DNA of 64,000 nucleotides from [Scytonema hofmanni] UTEX 2349 (GCF_000582685.1 NZ_KK073768.1:3077812-3141811), one strand, 5' to 3'. Positions 26,437 to 37,027 are shown, counted from the stretch's first letter. Notes: generated by a model from the letters alone, not told the origin. Numbers and translations are program-made.

Positions 26437-28332
26437 TTATCTTTGTTTTAGATACTGGAGGACACCGCGAGCGATCGCCTCCGCCATTTGCTCTTGATAT
26501 TGGGGATTTCTTAGTTTGGCAATATCCTCCCGACCAGTCATGTAACCAGCTTCTATGAGAATAGAAGGCATAGAACTTTTTCTCAAAACGTAAAATCGCG
26601 CTCGTCGCACTCCTCGATCTCTAACATTCACACTTCGGAGAATGTTGCTATGGACTATACGAGCCAAGCTTAAACCACTGTCGTAGTAATACGTTTCCAA
26701 TCCGCTGACATCCGGACGTTGTAAACCGGCAGAATTAGTGTGAATACTGACAAATACATCAGCATTAGCTCTCTCTGCTAAATCTACTCTTCCCTGAAGA
26801 CTGACAAAATAATCAGAATTTCTTGTCAGTATCACTTGCACCCCATTTTGCTGCAAAATCCGCGCCAACTTTTGACTAATCGGCAAGATGATATTTTTCT
26901 CTTGCAGTCCCCCAATGCCAACCGCACCAGAGTCTTTACCACCGTGTCCAGGATCAATCATAACCACCACTCGTCCCGACGGAATGCGGGGACGACTCCG
27001 TGATGGTGCGGGATATCGAGCGTTTGGATCTGGGAATGGCACTTGACTTGGTAGTGGTAAGGGAGGTAAACCACTAATCGGGGGTATGATTCGCCCAGAG
27101 CGTTGCACAGAACGTTTTAATTCTAAAGATATAGTCTGGCTATTGCTTTGGTTTAGTTCCCCAATTTGTACTCCCGGATTTGGTTGGACAAAAACAAGCA
27201 CAGTATTTGAGCCTGACGATTGCAGACGGATTCTAGCGATTGGGCTATTGCTATTTAAAACCGGACCTTTGAGTGAAGGTGCTAATCTAGCATTATTGAT
27301 GGTGATACGGAATAAGCCAGAAGCTTTATCCCAGCCTCCAATAGCAGATAAAGTGTCATCACCTTTGAGGAGCAATTGGGTACCACCATCGGCAAGTTCT
27401 ACAGACCTAATTGTAGAGAGTTTATTGTCTGTGGAAGTATTTGGTGATGAAGAAGGTAAGGAGCGATCGCTATTTGTATTATTCAGATTACTACTACCAG
27501 GCAATCTGACAACAGTACTGGGCAGAAGTACCAAACCACGGGGACTGTTCAGATTTACCTGCCAATCTGAACTATTTTTATCTACCTGCATAGTTATGCG
27601 AACAACAGGTGATTTTGTTTCCCGCTGGCTAAATTTAATGCGCTTGACACCATAGCGATTAATTGCGCGTTCACGTTGCAAATTAGGCGATAAAGATGCA
27701 CCAGCAATATCGATATTAATTGACTTTCTGTCGTCGCTGCGATTTACCTCAACTTGAGGACGGACGCCATTTGTGCGGATAAAAAAGCCGTCTCCGGTAA
27801 CAAGTAAATTTTCGATTTGCGTCTTTGCGTTTGTGGTATTGGCAATTTTGGCATCTGGTTTGGTAGTTCCTATCACCACATTATTGTAAAGTTTTCTGGG
27901 GGAGGAAACGACTTGCTGTGCGACTGGTTTTGGTAATTGTACTGTCCAGCGACTGGCAGTTATGCCGACAAATGTCACCTGTTTGGGGTCTAGGGTATAA
28001 CCAGGGCTAAGTTCAACGACTATGCGAGATGATTTTTCATTTAGTTGCTTAACACTGATAGAGCGAAATCCGCCAGTTAACTGCTGTTCCTTTGGCGTTG
28101 GCGTAGCCTCTCCTGCGGAGAATCGCCCAAATGTTGTTTTTGGCAAGTCAATTACCAAACGCGTGGGGTTGAAGAGTAATTGCGCTTGGGGTTGAACATC
28201 ACCCGTAGTGTTAATTTCCAACCGATTTTGATTAACATCAAAACGCCAGGATTCCAATCTTGCAGCCAAAGTCGGTGACGATAGCATGAAGATAGTTCCA
28301 AAAGTCCCAGGTAGTAACCAGTGTAGTCTCAC
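26437..28332 (-). CDS. amiC1: N-acetylmuramoyl-L-alanine amidase, AMIN plus Amidase_3 (AmiC1-like)
   Basis: A tandem paralogue of the next amidase: 631 residues, signal peptide, AMIN-type domains, Pro-rich linker and catalytic domain with IDPGHGGKDSG, LQEKN, SIHTNS and the catalytic Glu in LIEAGYMTG. The start is moved to GTG 28332, because it has the same GGAGAAAG..CT leader and the same VRLHWLLPGTF opening as its paralogue; the longer frame to 28371 would add 13 residues of leader. The second AMIN domain begins with IENLLVTGDGFF. A short block encoding TPTPKEQQ (about residue 80) is inserted relative to the paralogue. Confidence 0.88.
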   Translation of the reverse strand: MRLHWLLPGTFGTIFMLSSPTLAARLESWRFDVNQNRLEINTTGDVQPQAQLLFNPTRLVIDLPKTTFGRFSAGEATPTPKEQQLTGGFRSISVKQLNEKSSRIVVELSPGYTLDPKQVTFVGITASRWTVQLPKPVAQQVVSSPRKLYNNVVIGTTKPDAKIANTTNAKTQIENLLVTGDGFFIRTNGVRPQVEVNRSDDRKSINIDIAGASLSPNLQRERAINRYGVKRIKFSQRETKSPVVRITMQVDKNSSDWQVNLNSPRGLVLLPSTVVRLPGSSNLNNTNSDRSLPSSSPNTSTDNKLSTIRSVELADGGTQLLLKGDDTLSAIGGWDKASGLFRITINNARLAPSLKGPVLNSNSPIARIRLQSSGSNTVLVFVQPNPGVQIGELNQSNSQTISLELKRSVQRSGRIIPPISGLPPLPLPSQVPFPDPNARYPAPSRSRPRIPSGRVVVMIDPGHGGKDSGAVGIGGLQEKNIILPISQKLARILQQNGVQVILTRNSDYFVSLQGRVDLAERANADVFVSIHTNSAGLQRPDVSGLETYYYDSGLSLARIVHSNILRSVNVRDRGVRRARFYVLRKSSMPSILIEAGYMTGREDIAKLRNPQYQEQMAEAIARGVLQYLKQR

Positions 28333-28997
28333 AGTTCTTTCTCCTGATTCGCATTTGCTCTCATCTGTCAAAATATTGGCAAATCTTCACAATCCAAGCT
28401 CCCAAACTGTCTGATTGCGTGCTTTTGGTAAATTTTGCGCTGAAGCTCAAAATACATTTAATGATGTCATTTTTTTGCACTTTGCTTTTAATTTTTCATG
28501 TTGTTAGCATATCGCTCATTGCATCGTTCAAGTATCCGATTGCACTAACAAAGAAATAAAAGGTCAAGTATGAAATTACCCCAACCATAAAGCGAAAAGT
28601 CTGCCGGGGGGATACTCCCCTCAGAGAACTTTTCAAGGCAGGGATGAGGGTTGAATAAGGTGAAAGTTTTTGTTTTGCCTACGCTTACACAAGATATGTA
28701 ACGATATTTTTTCATCCTTTATCTTTCAAACTTCATACTTCTTTAGTAAAACATCGCATCGATTATTGGAGTGCTTGAAATCGGGAAAGACTGCAAACAA
28801 GTAACATTATGTTAGGAGTAATTACAAAAAAAACTGCTAATATTTTACATTTTTAGGCGACGGATGTTAAAGATGGAAAGTTTCCTTTCTTCGATCGCTT
28901 TTACCCATCACGCAGTACTGAGTTATGAGCGAGTAGTTAATTAAGAACTACTCACTTATAACTGTGTTAAAAATACGTCTTCAACCAAGACGTTTGA
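28333..28997. other. Intergenic region upstream of amiC1
   Basis: About 665 bp without a gene. An imperfect hairpin at about 28598-28639 pairs GAAAAGTC and GGGGG with CCCC and ACTTTTC. It presumably contains the amiC1 promoter and the 3' region of the antiporter gene; no specific promoter could be defended. Confidence 0.5.
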
Positions 28998-30464
28998 TTA
29001 ATTACCATCTGGGGTTGCTTCCGCATTTGTGGCGTCATTTGACTTTTGAGCGGCAGCAGCTGGTGATTCCATTGCCAACGGTGTGCCAGAAGTCTCTAAA
29101 ATTAGTGTTTCGTTCGCAACACCCACCGCTTCTGGATCGGGAAATACAATTCGTAACAGAGGAGGAGCTAAAAAGGTGGTAAGAATAACCATCATGATAA
29201 TTGCTGCTTCCAGTGGTTTGGAGAGAATACCAATAGAAGAGCCAATACCAAGAAACACTAAGCCTACCTCGCCTCTAGGAATCATTCCCACACCAATTGC
29301 CAAGCGGTTGATTCCCGGTTGACCAAACACTACAAAGCCTGTAATTAGTTTACCGAAAATAGCGACTAAAATCAGGAAAGTTGCAATAATTAAACCTTCG
29401 CGGTTGCTGGGGATTGCTGGGTTTAAGACTCCTAAATCGGTTTTTGCGCCAACAGTAACAAAGAAAATTGGTACTAGCATATCAGCAATGGGACAGATTA
29501 GCTTTTGCAGTTCTTTGCGTTTATCAGTCTCTTCCAAGACTAAACCAGCTGCAAAAGCTCCCAAAATCGCTTCTAGTTGAATGGCTGCGGCAAGATATGA
29601 CATGAGAAAGGCGAAGATAAAAGCAGGTATGACTAATTCGCCGCGTGTCTTGAGTTTATCAGCGATCGCCACAAAAGATTTATTGAAAAAATTACCCAAA
29701 GCGATCGCGCCCAACAGAAAACCAGTAGCGCTGATAATTAAATAAACAACTTGGCTGACATCCACCGCACCATTTTTCGCCAGACTAGCAACTACCGCTA
29801 AAACGATAATTCCCAGCACGTCGTCAATCACCGCAGCACCGAGAATAATCTGCCCTTCTCTAGAATTGAGCCGCCCCAATTCTGACAATACCTTAGAAGT
29901 AATACCAATACTCGTTGCAGTTAAAGCCGCCCCAGCAAAAATTGCTGGTAAGGCATCGATACCGAACAAAGTCATCAATCCGACAGTGCCAGCAGTAAAG
30001 GGTACTACAACCCCCACTACTGCCACAACACTGGCTTGAATACCTACTGCCATCAAGTCTTTTAAATTCGACTCCAAGCCAATTTCAAACAGCAGAATGA
30101 TCACACCCAGTTCTGCCAAAACCGAAACCACCTCAGACTGCGCTGCAAATACCCCAGCAGCAGCCTCAGGTTTTAAACCGGCAGTGCTTTGGAGAAAGGT
30201 GATAATCAAATTAGAACTGTCTGCACCACCTTTGGCAAACACCAACAGATGTAGAACAGACACACCCACTACTACACCGCTGACGAGTTCACCCAACACA
30301 GGTGGTAAACCAAATCGGTTGGATAACTCCCCACCAACTTTGCTGGCGAAGTAAATCACTACTAAACTTAGCAGCACGGCTGCTAGTACCATTGAACTGT
30401 CTGCTGTTTCTGTTGCGCTTGCCAGCAGAGGCAAGGGAAAATTAATTGCACCTAAAAACTGCAT
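28998..30464 (-). CDS. CPA2-type cation:proton antiporter
   Basis: The 488-residue protein has about 12 hydrophobic helices and the family's paired aspartates in AAVIDDVLGI near residue 214, plus RFGLPPVLGELVSG in helix two and FEIGLES near 125. The paired Asp suggests electrogenic Na+(or K+)/H+ exchange, as in NapA/KefB-type proteins. No TrkA-N domain is attached; the C-terminal 30 residues are Ala-rich and hydrophilic. Substrate ion is not determinable. It is a single-gene unit by spacing. Confidence 0.88.
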   Translation of the reverse strand: MQFLGAINFPLPLLASATETADSSMVLAAVLLSLVVIYFASKVGGELSNRFGLPPVLGELVSGVVVGVSVLHLLVFAKGGADSSNLIITFLQSTAGLKPEAAAGVFAAQSEVVSVLAELGVIILLFEIGLESNLKDLMAVGIQASVVAVVGVVVPFTAGTVGLMTLFGIDALPAIFAGAALTATSIGITSKVLSELGRLNSREGQIILGAAVIDDVLGIIVLAVVASLAKNGAVDVSQVVYLIISATGFLLGAIALGNFFNKSFVAIADKLKTRGELVIPAFIFAFLMSYLAAAIQLEAILGAFAAGLVLEETDKRKELQKLICPIADMLVPIFFVTVGAKTDLGVLNPAIPSNREGLIIATFLILVAIFGKLITGFVVFGQPGINRLAIGVGMIPRGEVGLVFLGIGSSIGILSKPLEAAIIMMVILTTFLAPPLLRIVFPDPEAVGVANETLILETSGTPLAMESPAAAAQKSNDATNAEATPDGN

Positions 30465-30611
30465 TGATTCTGTGAAAATCGTTCTTTTTTACTCTTTTAT
30501 TTAAACGAACAATTACAGATTCGCTACAATCAGCTTCTTTAAATTAATTAGTAACTTTTGTCGGATTTAGCCAAAAACTAGGTATTTCTGTCATTTATGC
30601 CGGGGAGTACG

Positions 30612-31016
30612 TCAATTTGCTAATTCTAACAAACGCTGCCAATGCGACTCAGACACCGCAACTACAGACAATCGAGGAAGACGTAGCAAGTCAAAGTTTT
30701 CCCAATTAGCATCTTGCTTGATTTTAGCTAGCGTTACGGGTTGGGGTACTTTTGTGATTGCCTGCACATCCACAACCACCCGTTTAATGTCATCCAATGC
30801 TGGATCGGCATAAGGTTTACTGATTATTTCCGCTACACCGACGATTTGTCGTTCTTTGCCTGTGTGATAAATCAATGCTAAGTCCCCAATCTCCATTGTT
30901 CGCATATGCTTAAGGGCAAGGGGATTGTTCACACCATCCCAAACTGTACTGCCGTCTTTTTCTAAATTAAAGTAGGAATAATTATTCGGTTCGGTTTTCA
31001 AGAGCCAATACGCCAT
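30612..31016 (-). CDS. EVE-domain protein
   Basis: The 134-residue protein is a stand-alone EVE domain: WLLKTEPNNYSYFNLEKDG, VWDGVNNPLALKHMRTM, GDLALIYHTGKERQIVG and WENFDLLRLPRLSVV. EVE belongs to the PUA/ASCH/YTH-like fold and is thought to bind modified bases in RNA or DNA. It lies between two non-coding regions, with no partner nuclease that would suggest restriction. Confidence 0.92.
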   Translation of the reverse strand: MAYWLLKTEPNNYSYFNLEKDGSTVWDGVNNPLALKHMRTMEIGDLALIYHTGKERQIVGVAEIISKPYADPALDDIKRVVVDVQAITKVPQPVTLAKIKQDANWENFDLLRLPRLSVVAVSESHWQRLLELAN

Positions 31017-32396
31017 ATGACAAATAGTAAATTATTTGTTGTGTTATAAGAATTAATATTTTTAATGATTATAAATCAATTTAATATCTGCTTATTAAGC
31101 TACTACTTAAATCAATTTTTTGCTTTATTAGTTTTCTGACGTTTTTAAACCAGGTCCATTGTTGGAGACGCACTTGCGATCGCGGAATTCGCTCATTGAA
31201 AAAGCTGGAAATACAAGATTTTTGGTTTTTTTGAATGATCGCTTTATTTCCGCCACCCTGTACTAGTAATAAGGCTTTTATCTTAACTTTCGGGTTAAGT
31301 TATAGAGCATTGGGCATTAGACATAAGTAGATAATATACCTTTACAAGTAAATTATCTAAAAATTGATTAATGTTAAATTAGCATGTAATATTGTATACT
31401 TAAATGTCTAAAACTTTATACCTTATACTTTTGTTTTATGCGAATATTTTCGTAAATTTGTAGTAATATACTTAATATCTGGTATTTACCTGAAAATTGC
31501 GATTATTCAGCTAAATACTAGAATACTTTACTATTTGTAATAAGTAGTGATGTCAGCACTCATAGTTATTTAGTATAAAAAATACTAAATTATCTATCAA
31601 AAATTATGAAGACATCACCTTTTTTTTTCAGTCAGATGGTGCTGAATTTAAGTACAGACTATTACTCCTAAAATTATTACCTAACTCAACACATGAAAGA
31701 ATTATTAATTATTTTAGCTCAATTGTTTGTCATCTGAAGAAAACAATGTAGCCTAAGTCTTATTCTCAACAATCTAATATGTGGGTTCAAAAAACTTTGC
31801 ATCAGCTATGTACGTTTATATGTTAGCTAGAATAAAAATTAACATAGTCGAATACCTCTCTCGACTGCATGAAAGACTAAGAATTAAACATTTTCAAACT
31901 TTGCTTTTATCTTAAGTCGCATCATTAATTTTCAGCTACTATTTAGGGTGTTCAAATTGAAAAATATGCTTATCTTGCATCTGACTTTTCACGGGATCTG
32001 GAAAACCTCTCTCCTGCAAGGAGAGAGGCTTTGAATTCTCCCCCTTCCCTTATAGGGAAGGGGACTGGGGGGTTAGGTTTCGCGTTTGTTTTTCCACATA
32101 ACGTGAAAAGTCAGATATTGCATCAGCTTCTGCGTGTGTTTACATTAAAAGGTTTATCTCAGCATCATCTGAGTTTTAGAATACCTTTTTAGAAGCAAAA
32201 ATTTGGGTTATTTGCCAATGTACAGCAATACTTTGTAAATGTCTGTAAATCATAAAAAAGGCATTCACAATATTTATTGTAAACTTTGGCGCTTTTAACT
32301 TGCACAAAAGTTGTATGAAATTTTGGGCAAAATAAAGGTTATTTCGTTTAAATAGCATCTACTAAAAGCTAATTCAATAATTACAGTAATTAAACG
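31017..32396. other. Long AT-rich intergenic region
   Basis: Nearly 1.4 kb with no supportable gene. Most is AT-rich with many short A/T tracts; one HIP1-containing patch (31165-31270) and a terminal-inverted-repeat element (31979-32116) are the only islands. The last 200 bp is the leader of the chemoreceptor gene. Confidence 0.65.
31979..32116. mobile_element. 138-bp MITE-like element
   Basis: ATCTGACTTTTCACG at 31979-31993 is exactly inverted at 32102-32116. Inside are two nested hairpins, CCTCTCTCC/GGAGAGAGG and CCCCTTCCC/GGGAAGGGG. The element has no ORF. The layout is that of a miniature inverted-repeat transposable element. Confidence 0.75.
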
Positions 32397-35300
32397 ATGA
32401 GCAACAAAAATGGTCTAGTTAAAAATGGTAATTCTCAAATGGTTGCCTATTCCGCAAAAGAAAATTTAGATCATCCCAGAAGCGGTTATGTTATTTCCCC
32501 AATCAATGCTGTAATTTCCGCTTTCAAGCAAATAAGTTTATATCGAAAAGCAATTATTTTTACCGTAGTTTTTGGGACGCTACCAGTATTAGGAATAGGA
32601 ACACTTGCTTATTACTTAGTTAACCAATCACAAACAAAGCAAATTATCTCTTTTAAAGAAGATAAAGCCAATCTTTTGATAGATAATGTCAACGGTTTTA
32701 TGGAAAGACGATATGGAGATATTCAAATACTTTCTCATCTGACATTTTTACAAAATCGCAAATTAAGAGAAACTATAACTCCTGAACAGATGCAAGCACG
32801 ACTGAATAACTATTTAAGTATTGAAAATAGTTATGAAAGCATTGCTGTGTTGGATCTTAATGGTAATGTAATTGCCGAATCAAAAGGACAATTGATTCTT
32901 AACCAAAAAAACGAGGACTATTTTCAAACGGTAATCAAAACCAACACACCTTATATTAGTCAACCCTCAAGCACAAAAAGTGGAGATAAGCTGCAAATTT
33001 ACACAGCTGCTCCGGTGAAAGATAGCGAGACAAATCAAACTATCTATATCATCCGTACAGTCATACCTGTGAAGTCTTTAGAAAAGGTATTAAATACAGG
33101 TTTAATTAATCAGGATGATTATGACCTAATAGATGCTTCGGGAAAAATTTTCTTGTGTAAAGAAAATTTAGATGTAGGTAAAAAGATTGAAGAGGTGATT
33201 CTTGAGTGGAAACAAATGCAAGCAAAAAATCAAGCAAATGCTCGCATATTGTTGAACAAAAAAGAGAAAATTGAGGAATTAGTAACTTACGTGCCTTGGC
33301 AAACAAGGGAAGGTTTACCTCCTTTAAAATGGAACTTAGCTCTGAGTAGCAATACAGCGATCGCCTTTGAGCCATCGAAAATATTATTGCGTATACTGGA
33401 GATTAGTACAGTCACCGTAACATTACTAGCTGGTGCGATCGCCACAATTAGCGCTCACCGTCTAACATTACCAATTCGCATTGCTGCTACAGCAGTGATA
33501 AAATTGGGTGAGGGCGATTTGGATACCCGTATCCGGGTCAAAGGCAAAGACGAATTTGCTACCTTGGCTTCTAACATTAACCAGATGGCACAGCAATTGC
33601 AAAACTTGCTAAGTCAACAAACAGCAGAGGCTGAACAATTAAAGTTGTTTACCAACACTTTAATCTCAATTCGCCAGTCTCTTAATTCTGAAGACTTATT
33701 CAACATAACAGTAATACAAGCTCGCCAAGCATTAAAAGCAGATCGAGTAGTCATCTATCACTTTAGTGACAAAGGAAGTGGACAAATCATAGCCGAATCC
33801 GTTGCTCCTGATTTACCTCAAGCTTTAGGAGAGGCAATTGAAGATGACTGTATTAGTCCGGAACTAATAGAAGCATACAAAAATGGTCGGGTTTTGGCTG
33901 TCAATAATGTCTTGGAAGCCAACTTTGCTCCTGCACATCTAACGTTAATGGAACGTTTGCAAGTCAAAGCAAATTTGGTAACGCCAATTATCAAAAACAA
34001 CCAATTATTTGGCTTTTTAATTGCTCATCACTGTCAGGAACCTCAAATTTGGCAACCTTATGAAATTAATTTTTTAACCCTATTAGCATCTCAAGTCGGA
34101 CTTACTTTAGAAAATGTGAGTTTACTAGAAACAACACAGGCACAAAAAGACCTTGCCATCCATTTGTCTGAAACTCTCAACTTAGAAGATGTTTATAATT
34201 TAGCGGTTCAAGATATCCGGCAAGCCTTAAAAGTAGACCGAGCAGTTATTTATAAATTCGATGCTTATTTACACGGAAAAATAATTGCTGAATCAGTAGT
34301 TGCTGGTTTTCCTAAAGCTCTAGGGGCAGAAATTCATGACCCTTGTTTTCCAAAATACATTCAAAAGTATCGGCAAGGTCGTGTTGTGGCAATCAACAAT
34401 ATTTACCAAGCAAATTTAACTCAATGTCACATTCAACAGCTTCAACCATTCGCAGTCAAAGCTAATTTGGTAGCACCAATTCTCCTGGGTGATAAAGTGC
34501 TAGGGTTGCTAATTGCTCATCAGTGTTCTCAACCCCGTGTGTGGCAACAGTCAGAAATCGATTTGTTTGAGCAGTTTGCCAGAATTGTTGGTTTAAGTTT
34601 AGAGCGAGCTGATCTTTTAGAGCAAACAAAAAGAGGACGCGAAGTCGCAGAAATATTTTCCGAACAAGAACATCAAGAAAAAGAAGAACTGCAACTGCAA
34701 CTACAAGAACTATTAGTTCAGATTGAAGGAGCATCCAGAGGAGACTTGACAGTGCGTGCTGAAGTTACTTCAGGGGAAATAGGCACTGTCGCTGACTTTT
34801 TCAATTCTATTGTGGAAAGTTTGCGTCTTATTGTCACCCAAGTAAAAGTTACCGCGACTCAGGTCAATCAAGCGATCGCCGGAAATTCTGGAGCAATTGA
34901 TCAACTTGCAACTGAAGCACTTAAACAATCAGAAGAAATCAGCCAAACTTTAGATTCCGTTGAGCAAATGAGGCTTTCGATTAAAGAAGTGGCTAAAAGT
35001 GCAAATATTGCCGCAGAAGTTGCCCGTAATGCCTCTCACACCGCTAAAACTGGCGGCACGACAATGGATCTCACAGTAGAAAATATCTTGAGTCTGCGAC
35101 AAACTTTAGGGGAAACTTCTAAAAAAGTCAAGCGTCTTGGAGAATCTTCGCAGCAAATTTCTCGCGTGGTGTCATTGATTCATCAAATTGCCCAGCAAAC
35201 CAACTTATTAGCCATTAACACTGGCATTGAAGCGGTACGTGCTGGTGAAGCAGGTCAAGGTTTTAGTCTAATTGCCCAAGAAGTCGCCCATTTAGCAAGT

Positions 35301-35675
35301 CAGTCTACCACAGCAACTACTGAAATTGAAGGAATTGTTGCAAATATTCAATTTGAAACCACTGAAGTAATTAAGGCTATGGAATTAGGAACCGCACAGG
35401 TGGTTGAAGGCACCCATCTTGTTGAGCATACCAAGCAAAGTTTGAGTCAAATTCTTAATGTATGTCAACAAATTGATGACCTGGTGCAGTCGATTTCTGC
35501 TGCAACAATATCTCAAGTGCAAACGTCTACAGAAGTTACTAATCTCATGAAAGAAATGGTCAAAGCATCGGAAATGACGAGCAACTCATCTCACCAAGTT
35601 TCCCTTTCTCTGCAAACAACAGTAGATATTTCTCATAAATTACAAGCTAGTGTTGGTACTTTCAAAGTCGATTAA
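32397..35675 (+). CDS. PixJ-like chemoreceptor with DXCF cyanobacteriochrome GAF domain
   Basis: The 1092-residue receptor has a membrane helix (about 54-74), an extracytoplasmic Cache-like sensor (75-300), a second helix (about 330-350), HAMP (350-405), two GAF domains (about 425-575 and 590-745), a second HAMP-like segment and an MCP signalling domain (about 800-1080) with IAQQTNLLAINTGIEAVRAG. GAF2 has both cyanobacteriochrome cysteines: DPCF (Cys650) and the bilin-binding CH (Cys677-His678), so it probably carries a bilin and senses short-wavelength light. GAF1 keeps DDCI but has Ala-His at the canonical position, so it should not bind a bilin conventionally. A phototaxis role is inferred by likeness to PixJ. 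Confidence 0.85.
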   Translation: MSNKNGLVKNGNSQMVAYSAKENLDHPRSGYVISPINAVISAFKQISLYRKAIIFTVVFGTLPVLGIGTLAYYLVNQSQTKQIISFKEDKANLLIDNVNGFMERRYGDIQILSHLTFLQNRKLRETITPEQMQARLNNYLSIENSYESIAVLDLNGNVIAESKGQLILNQKNEDYFQTVIKTNTPYISQPSSTKSGDKLQIYTAAPVKDSETNQTIYIIRTVIPVKSLEKVLNTGLINQDDYDLIDASGKIFLCKENLDVGKKIEEVILEWKQMQAKNQANARILLNKKEKIEELVTYVPWQTREGLPPLKWNLALSSNTAIAFEPSKILLRILEISTVTVTLLAGAIATISAHRLTLPIRIAATAVIKLGEGDLDTRIRVKGKDEFATLASNINQMAQQLQNLLSQQTAEAEQLKLFTNTLISIRQSLNSEDLFNITVIQARQALKADRVVIYHFSDKGSGQIIAESVAPDLPQALGEAIEDDCISPELIEAYKNGRVLAVNNVLEANFAPAHLTLMERLQVKANLVTPIIKNNQLFGFLIAHHCQEPQIWQPYEINFLTLLASQVGLTLENVSLLETTQAQKDLAIHLSETLNLEDVYNLAVQDIRQALKVDRAVIYKFDAYLHGKIIAESVVAGFPKALGAEIHDPCFPKYIQKYRQGRVVAINNIYQANLTQCHIQQLQPFAVKANLVAPILLGDKVLGLLIAHQCSQPRVWQQSEIDLFEQFARIVGLSLERADLLEQTKRGREVAEIFSEQEHQEKEELQLQLQELLVQIEGASRGDLTVRAEVTSGEIGTVADFFNSIVESLRLIVTQVKVTATQVNQAIAGNSGAIDQLATEALKQSEEISQTLDSVEQMRLSIKEVAKSANIAAEVARNASHTAKTGGTTMDLTVENILSLRQTLGETSKKVKRLGESSQQISRVVSLIHQIAQQTNLLAINTGIEAVRAGEAGQGFSLIAQEVAHLASQSTTATTEIEGIVANIQFETTEVIKAMELGTAQVVEGTHLVEHTKQSLSQILNVCQQIDDLVQSISAATISQVQTSTEVTNLMKEMVKASEMTSNSSHQVSLSLQTTVDISHKLQASVGTFKVD

Positions 35676-35726
35676 ATTCCACAAATATACATTAATATTT
35701 TGGGTGAAAAATTTACCACTGTAAAA

Positions 35727-35768
35727 AGGGAGTGTAATCAATTTTAATAATGTTTTAAACACTCCCTC
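35727..35768 (+). terminator. Hairpin after the chemoreceptor gene
   Basis: GGGAGTGT pairs with ACACTCCC across a 22-nt AT-rich loop, followed by TCTT. The long loop makes it a weak terminator; partial read-through into the response-regulator gene is likely. Confidence 0.45.
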
Positions 35769-35816
35769 TTAGTCTCAGGTTTAGACAAATATTAATTTGA
35801 GTAAAGAGTGTTGACA

Positions 35817-36860
35817 ATGAATACCTTTCCGATCATTAGATACAGAATCTCACAGAAACTAGAACCATTATCTCTATTAAGTCAAATAACCAGTAATTCT
35901 TCTACTTGTTGTTTACAAGTATTTAGTACTTCTGAATCTTGGTTAATCTATGTAGATAAGGGAAAACTAGTTTATGCCTGCTATTTAAATAATATGTTTG
36001 ATGCTATTGAAAGAAAGTTGCAGCAAATTATTACTTTAAATAGTAAAATTAATCAGCAGTTGCGTGGGATATTTGAAACTGGTGTTGAAAACCAAATAAC
36101 ACCACGTCCAGATTATATGGCTATTTGCTGGTTAGTCGAGCAGAAATATATTAGCTCCGAACAAGCAAGTATCCTCATTAAGGAATTGGCATTAGAAGTC
36201 TTGAAGTCATTTCTGACTTTAAACGAGGGGAATTATGAAATTACTCCTGAAAGCTTCTTGAACGATATGCCAAAGTTCTGTTATCTAGATGTGCCTTTAT
36301 TACTTGAAGAGTGTCAAAAAAAATCACGAAATCCGAAAAATATTGAGTCAGCAGTTTCTAAACAGTCCTATTTTCAAGCTTTAAACCAATTTGAACCACC
36401 AAATGAAACAAAAATTGGACAAGAATTGTCAGAACAAAGCATTATTAGAGATGATAATAAAGTTCCCCAAATACAGGAACAATATATAAACGATAAAATT
36501 TACACAATCGTCTGTATCGATGATAGTTTAAGTGTGTTGAATGTGATGAAATTCTTTTTAGATGATCAAATATTTTCGGTTATCGGAATTAACGATCCAT
36601 TGAAAGCTTTAACACAAATCATCCGCAGCAAACCAGATTTAATTTTACTAGATGTTGAAATGCCGAATATAGGTGGTTATGAATTATGTCGTTTATTACG
36701 TAAACATTCATCTTTCAAAAAGATACCTATAATTATGGTGACAGGAAGAACAGGTTTTCAAGATAGAGCAAAGGCAAAAATTGTTAGGTCTTCAGGCTAT
36801 TTGACCAAGCCTTTTACAAAAGCTGAGTTATTGAAAATAGTATTTCAAAATATTGGTTAA
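35817..36860 (+). CDS. PatA-type response regulator (PATAN/DUF4388 plus receiver)
   Basis: The 347-residue protein has an N-terminal PATAN-like region (about 1-150; SESWLIYVDKGKLVYACYLNN is the family strand-turn), a Gln-rich linker and a C-terminal receiver (about 230-345) with DD near 237, the phospho-acceptor in ILLDVEMPNIGG, and the Lys in YLTKPFTKAEL. This layout matches PatA and the PixG/TaxP1 regulators of cyanobacterial phototaxis. It follows the PixJ-like receptor by 141 bp, so the two probably form one signalling unit. ATG 35817 is used; GTG 35808 adds three residues. No CheA or CheW is present in the window. Confidence 0.85.
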   Translation: MNTFPIIRYRISQKLEPLSLLSQITSNSSTCCLQVFSTSESWLIYVDKGKLVYACYLNNMFDAIERKLQQIITLNSKINQQLRGIFETGVENQITPRPDYMAICWLVEQKYISSEQASILIKELALEVLKSFLTLNEGNYEITPESFLNDMPKFCYLDVPLLLEECQKKSRNPKNIESAVSKQSYFQALNQFEPPNETKIGQELSEQSIIRDDNKVPQIQEQYINDKIYTIVCIDDSLSVLNVMKFFLDDQIFSVIGINDPLKALTQIIRSKPDLILLDVEMPNIGGYELCRLLRKHSSFKKIPIIMVTGRTGFQDRAKAKIVRSSGYLTKPFTKAELLKIVFQNIG

Positions 36861-37027
36861 CACTAAATTTTGGAATAAGTAGATGAGTATAAATGCTCCT
36901 TAAGGTAGTAACGGCTTTAGCCGTTAAAATCCTTGCTTTGAGCGATCGCTCACTCTTGTTTATGAGAATTAGCTAACAAAATACACAATGTTCTTCTACT
37001 AACTTATAACTCATACCAATTTAATAT

